A DNA stretch of 8,377 bases from Sulfurovum sp. (GTDB taxonomy: Bacteria > Campylobacterota > Campylobacteria > Campylobacterales > Sulfurovaceae): positions 1-8,377 of the forward strand of contig JALSPX010000221.1 of the NCBI GenBank assembly GCA_026985755.1. Direction: 5' to 3'. The notes under the pieces were generated by a model. The model was not told where the DNA came from. It saw only the letters and a program-made list of their open reading frames with translations, and searched no databases. This document shows positions 6,254 to 8,377 of the stretch, piece after piece. Position 1 is the first letter of the stretch, and the number at the start of each line of letters is the position of its first letter. Both the position numbers and the translations under genes were made by a program.

Positions 6254-6279
6254 GGGTAAACGTTCATAAACATTTACCC
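6254..6279 (+). terminator. Hairpin after purF tail, copy 2
   Basis: GGGTAAA-C-GTT / AAC-A-TTTACCC forms a 10-pair stem with the same internal C-A mismatch as the hairpin at 4540-4565 and a CATA loop. Relative to that copy, one T-A pair has become G-C and one G-T pair has become G-C, so pairing is preserved. On the minus strand it is followed by TTTCTATTCT, so it may also end transcripts of the small minus-strand ORF. Confidence 0.55.
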
Positions 6280-6343
6280 TAGTTAGATAAAATATTGCTT
6301 TGCTTGTTTAGATTTTTGTATTAAAAAAAATAATTAAAACACA

Positions 6344-6359
6344 ATCCAGTTATATGGAT
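6344..6359 (-). terminator. Possible terminator of the small minus-strand ORF
   Basis: Read on the minus strand, ATCCA-TATAAC-TGGAT is a 5-bp stem with a 6-base loop, followed by TGTGTTTTAATT and then eight T. It overlaps the end of the small ORF, and the stem is weak. Confidence 0.3.
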
Positions 6360-6499
6360 CGTAATAGCCATGTAGGTACATCTGAACGATAAAGATTTTT
6401 ATTTATCTTTTTATCTTTTTGTGAATATTGTATCACTACGCAACTTTCACAGTATACAATACTTATACATATAGCAAATAAAATTAGTATTTTTTTCAT
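6350..6499 (-). CDS. Small predicted exported peptide, hypothetical, possibly frameshifted
   Basis: A 49-codon minus-strand ORF not recognised as any family. The start is well supported: AAAAGGA (6513-6507) lies 7 nt before the ATG. The N-terminus reads MKKILILFAICISIVYC, a short positive start plus hydrophobic core that looks like a signal peptide. C17 is preceded by Y, so a lipobox is poor. Cysteines are at 11, 17 and 20. After residue 34 the frame crosses an A5 run (6400-6396) and ends soon at TAA (6352-6350). The +1 frame after the same run reads on to 6334 and ends in HGYYDPYNWIVF, which looks more protein-like; losing one A would give one 54-residue product. It may be a frameshifted gene, a slippage-controlled gene or chance. 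It is convergent with purF tail copy 2. Confidence 0.45.
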   Translation of the reverse strand: MKKILILFAICISIVYCESCVVIQYSQKDKKINKNLYRSDVPTWLLRSI

Positions 6500-6535
6500 A
6501 ATTATATCCTTTTATAAGATTTAGATGTTCGCATT

Positions 6536-6594
6536 TTACTAAACGTCTTAGTAAGTATATCATATGAGCATTACCTAAGTATTAACTATACTTA
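6536..6594 (-). promoter_or_regulatory. Putative promoter and operator-like dyads upstream of the small ORF
   Basis: Two perfect dyads lie about 40 bp apart centre to centre: TTACTAA-ACGTC-TTAGTAA (6536-6554) and TAAGTAT-TAACT-ATACTTA (6576-6594). The heptamer TAAGTAT also occurs at 6552-6558, so it appears twice direct and once inverted. On the minus strand a TATACT -10-like box (6559-6554) lies between the dyads, 55 bp before the small ORF start. The whole 6500-6625 stretch is strongly AT-rich and otherwise empty. The second dyad also lies just beyond the hisIE 3' end and could be a weak hairpin for that transcript. Confidence 0.3.
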
Positions 6595-6625
6595 TTACTT
6601 TAATAATTTTTATTTATGATTTATT

Positions 6626-7291
6626 TTATTTGGAACGACTCTCTTTCTCTGTAATCCCACTCATTCCAAACCGTCTAGCCAACTCTTGTTTGACTCTGTC
6701 TGGTGAGATGTCTCTGTAGCCTAAACCCACAAGTGTATGGTAAAGTAAATCAGCACTTTCGTAGATGACTTGTTCATCGCTTTCTTCGTTTATGGCGACA
6801 CAGACTTCATCTGCCTCTTCACGGATTTTAGACAACATAAGTGCTTTGTCGTCTAGTAACTTTTTCGTCCATGACTTTTGCTCGGCTGGTGCATTTTTGC
6901 GTTCTAAAATGGTATGGAAGAGGGTATCTACTACCCCATAGATGGCATCGGTATCTACCTCTTTGTCTAAGATGATTTTGTCTTGCATCACAGAGGTGAA
7001 GAAACAGCTTTTACGTCCTGTATGGCAGGCTACACCGTTTTGTTTGATTTTGAGTATGACGGTATCTGCATCGCAGTCTAGCAGTACATCTTTGACTTCT
7101 TGTGTGTGGTTAGAGCTTTCACCTTTTTTCCAGATGCGTTGCTTGCTTCTACTAAAGTAGTGGGCGTAGCCAGTTTCTAGTGTAAGGGTATAGGCTTCTT
7201 CGTTCATATACGCAAGCATAAGGACTTCATTGGTTTCGTTGTCTTGTGCGATAGCAGGGATGAGGGGGTTTTTGTTCCAGTCTATGTTCAT
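6626..7291 (-). CDS. hisIE: Bifunctional phosphoribosyl-AMP cyclohydrolase / phosphoribosyl-ATP pyrophosphatase
   Basis: Fusion enzyme for the third and second steps of histidine synthesis: the C-terminal HisE domain hydrolyses phosphoribosyl-ATP to phosphoribosyl-AMP, and the N-terminal HisI domain opens the adenine ring. HisI covers residues 1 to about 100 with GESSNHTQEV (57-66) and LLDCDADTV (70-78). D72/D74/D76 are the metal-binding aspartates. C73, C89 and C96 show the 16- and 7-residue spacing of the HisI zinc cysteines. HisE covers about 115-210 with KIREEADEV (155-163) and ESADLLYHTLV (178-188). The start at 7291 (MNIDWNKNPL) is preferred because GGAG (7303-7300) stands 8 nt upstream. 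An in-frame ATG at 7324 would add 11 residues encoded partly by the palindromic repeat. Length is 221 residues. It lies downstream of, and co-directional with, the SPFH gene and may share its transcript. Confidence 0.95.
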   Translation of the reverse strand: MNIDWNKNPLIPAIAQDNETNEVLMLAYMNEEAYTLTLETGYAHYFSRSKQRIWKKGESSNHTQEVKDVLLDCDADTVILKIKQNGVACHTGRKSCFFTSVMQDKIILDKEVDTDAIYGVVDTLFHTILERKNAPAEQKSWTKKLLDDKALMLSKIREEADEVCVAINEESDEQVIYESADLLYHTLVGLGYRDISPDRVKQELARRFGMSGITEKESRSK

Positions 7292-7307
7292 GTTTTGTTC
7301 TCCATGT

Positions 7308-7391
7308 GTAGGGGCAGATTCCATATCTGCCCATGAATTGGTGGGTCGATATGGGATCGACTTAATGGGTCGATATGGAATCGACCCCTAC
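7308..7391. repeat. REP-like composite palindromic repeat (GTAGGGG...CCCCTAC)
   Basis: An 84-bp element bounded by GTAGGGG (7308-7314) and its inverse CCCCTAC (7385-7391). Inside are a first stem GGGCAGAT / ATCTGCCC (7312-7319, 7325-7332; 5-base loop) and two tandem near-copies of a second hairpin. These are GTCGAT / ATCGAC (7345-7350, 7356-7361) and GGGTCGAT / ATCGACCC (7367-7374, 7380-7387), both with ATGG-type loops. Its inner order is two palindrome types nested in one terminal repeat, resembling REP/BIME units mobilised by REP-associated (IS200-like, Y1) transposases; none is encoded here. It lies 7 bp beyond the SPFH stop and 16 bp before the hisIE start, where it could act as mRNA stabiliser or partial terminator. 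Confidence 0.75.
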
Positions 7392-7398
7392 GGGATAA

Positions 7399-8377
7399 TT
7401 ATTGTGCACCCATAAGGCGTTTTTCTTTCCCTTTTGCATCTACCCATATGTTAGGTACTGCACCACCAGGGGTGAGGAAGATTTGTGCATCTTTGTTGAC
7501 ACGTAGTGCATCGTTGAACTTGGCTTGGGTTTTGATTTGTTCAAGTTGTATGAGTGCAGGGGTTAATGAATCAGAGATGAGTTTGTTTGCTTTGGCTTGC
7601 TCTTCTGCCTCAATACGGATTTTATCCGCTTCACCTTGGGCTTCGATACGATTTTTCTCTGCAACACCACGTGCAATTTCTGCTGCTTTTTGTGCATGCT
7701 GTTTGGCTTTTTCTTTCTCTTGTTCTGCGATGGTAACATCTTGTTTAGCAGCTTGTACTTGCTCTATTTTCTCTTTAATCTTTGGAGGGAGTACGATATT
7801 TCTAAGCTCTACAGAAGAGAGTGCTACGGGTTGATTAGGAAGTGCATCCACTCTTTCTCTTACTTTGGTTTGAATGGCTGTGGCTATCGTATTTCTCATC
7901 TCTGGGAGTTGCTCTGCTGTGTATTGACCTACGACGTCACGTACGACTTCTCTTACTTTAGAGTTGATTATTTTCTCTTCCCAACTAGATCCCCATTTGG
8001 CGATAGTAGCTGGAGCAGACTCTGGTTTGAGACTATATTGCACGGCTAGGTCAATATTAACTGTGAGTCCACGTTTATCTAATACAGGAATGGCTCTGTT
8101 TCTTCTGAGACCTCCTTCAAAACCACGGTACTTATCACCTAGTTCTCTTGCCGTATCGTTCGAATATGTAATGAGACGTATACGTGTATTCACAGGGATT
8201 ATTTTTTGAAATACTGGGATAAAAAAGTGTAATCCTGGATTGAGTGGTTTTGATTGAAATTTACCTGTAGTCACTTTGATACCTACTTCACCAGAGTTGA
8301 TGATAGTAAAAGGTTTAAAGATGAAAAAAGCAAGTGCTATAGCGCCAATGACAACTGCCCAGGAAGGTAAACCTTTT
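7399..8377 (-). CDS. SPFH/prohibitin-family (band 7) membrane protein, 5' end outside window
   Basis: Prohibitin/HflC-like membrane-anchored scaffold protein; the family forms large rings at the inner membrane and often modulates membrane proteases or lipid domains. The frame is open to the window edge, giving 325 visible residues. Near the start is one transmembrane segment, WAVVIGAIALAFFIF (visible residues 6-20). The band-7 domain follows (INSGEVGIKV about 26-35, NPGLHFFIP 46-54, REVVRDVVGQYTAEQL about 142-157, ELRNIVLPP 190-198). Then come a long charged coiled coil rich in Ala, Glu and Lys (about 199-266) and a C-terminal QIFLTPGGAVPNIWV. A GTG at 8274 lies within the band-7 region and would remove the membrane anchor, so it is not the start. 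This arrangement fits prohibitin homologues rather than the HflK/HflC pair, since no second SPFH gene is adjacent in view. Confidence 0.92.
   Translation of the reverse strand, partial: KGLPSWAVVIGAIALAFFIFKPFTIINSGEVGIKVTTGKFQSKPLNPGLHFFIPVFQKIIPVNTRIRLITYSNDTARELGDKYRGFEGGLRRNRAIPVLDKRGLTVNIDLAVQYSLKPESAPATIAKWGSSWEEKIINSKVREVVRDVVGQYTAEQLPEMRNTIATAIQTKVRERVDALPNQPVALSSVELRNIVLPPKIKEKIEQVQAAKQDVTIAEQEKEKAKQHAQKAAEIARGVAEKNRIEAQGEADKIRIEAEEQAKANKLISDSLTPALIQLEQIKTQAKFNDALRVNKDAQIFLTPGGAVPNIWVDAKGKEKRLMGAQ

Larger units (their letters stand above)
4336..6279. mobile_element. Candidate inserted ATPase module flanked by purF-tail direct repeats
   Basis: The unit runs from copy 1 of the purF tail, through its hairpin, the ATPase gene and a 230-bp non-coding stretch, to copy 2 of the tail and its hairpin. 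The repeat period is 1702 bp. This arrangement is what a single crossover between chromosomal purF and a circular or incoming DNA carrying a relative's purF tail leaves behind. No integrase, transposase or terminal inverted repeat is visible inside, so mobility in its own right is not shown. The ATPase gene is visibly more AT-rich than dapB and purF. Read it as an inferred acquisition, not a recognised element. Confidence 0.45.

Noticed and set aside
7597..8049. Plus-strand frames of 128 and 150 codons opposite the SPFH gene
   Set aside because: They are rich in Cys, Phe and Ser as expected for the complement of an Ala/Glu/Lys coiled-coil gene; no family motif or start signal.
8272..8274. GTG as the start of the SPFH gene
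   Set aside because: The frame continues upstream with a transmembrane helix and the start of the band-7 domain up to the window edge.
1..8377. CRISPR array, rRNA, tRNA, complete insertion sequence
   Set aside because: No spaced direct repeats of CRISPR type, no rRNA or tRNA signatures and no transposase or integrase reading frame were found on either strand.

Overview
The window looks like chromosomal DNA from a Campylobacterota (Epsilonproteobacteria) bacterium, probably from the Sulfurovum/Sulfurimonas side of the group. This is inferred from protein style (trxB-dapB-purF order, HisIE fusion, PurF ending in the SFDGNYF type of tail), the fairly AT-rich DNA, AAGGA-type ribosome binding sites and TATAAT-only promoters. 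No database search was possible.

Layout. Positions 1-690 (+) hold the 3' part of a PhyH-type Fe(II)/2-oxoglutarate dioxygenase gene. Positions 810-4519 (+) are housekeeping: trxA, a roughly 230-bp intergenic stretch with nested inverted repeats, trxB overlapping dapB by one base (TAATG), a spacer made of two different 7-bp tandem repeats, and purF. Next comes an accessory module: an orphan AAA ATPase with a DUF4143-type C-terminus (4618-5802), about 230 bp of non-coding DNA, and a second, diverged copy of the last 184 bp of purF (6038-6221). Both purF tails are followed by the same hairpin design with compensating base changes. Positions 6222-6625 have no long gene but hold a likely small exported peptide gene on the minus strand, possibly split by a one-base frameshift. 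On the minus strand from 8377 back to 6626 lie an SPFH/prohibitin-family membrane protein gene (5' end outside the window), an 84-bp REP-like palindromic repeat, and hisIE.

How the genes fit together. TrxA and TrxB form the thioredoxin/NADPH couple. DapB (lysine/diaminopimelate), PurF (first committed purine step) and HisIE (histidine steps 2 and 3) are unrelated biosynthetic enzymes; PurF uses PRPP directly and the histidine pathway starts from it. The ATPase has no visible partner gene and looks like a guest.

The most interesting structure is this ATPase module bounded by direct repeats of the purF 3' end. It is what a single crossover between the chromosome and a DNA carrying a related strain's purF tail would leave, with purF kept intact. 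Other points worth checking are the split small ORF, the three-way-junction-like structure upstream of trxB, and the REP-like element directly after the SPFH gene.
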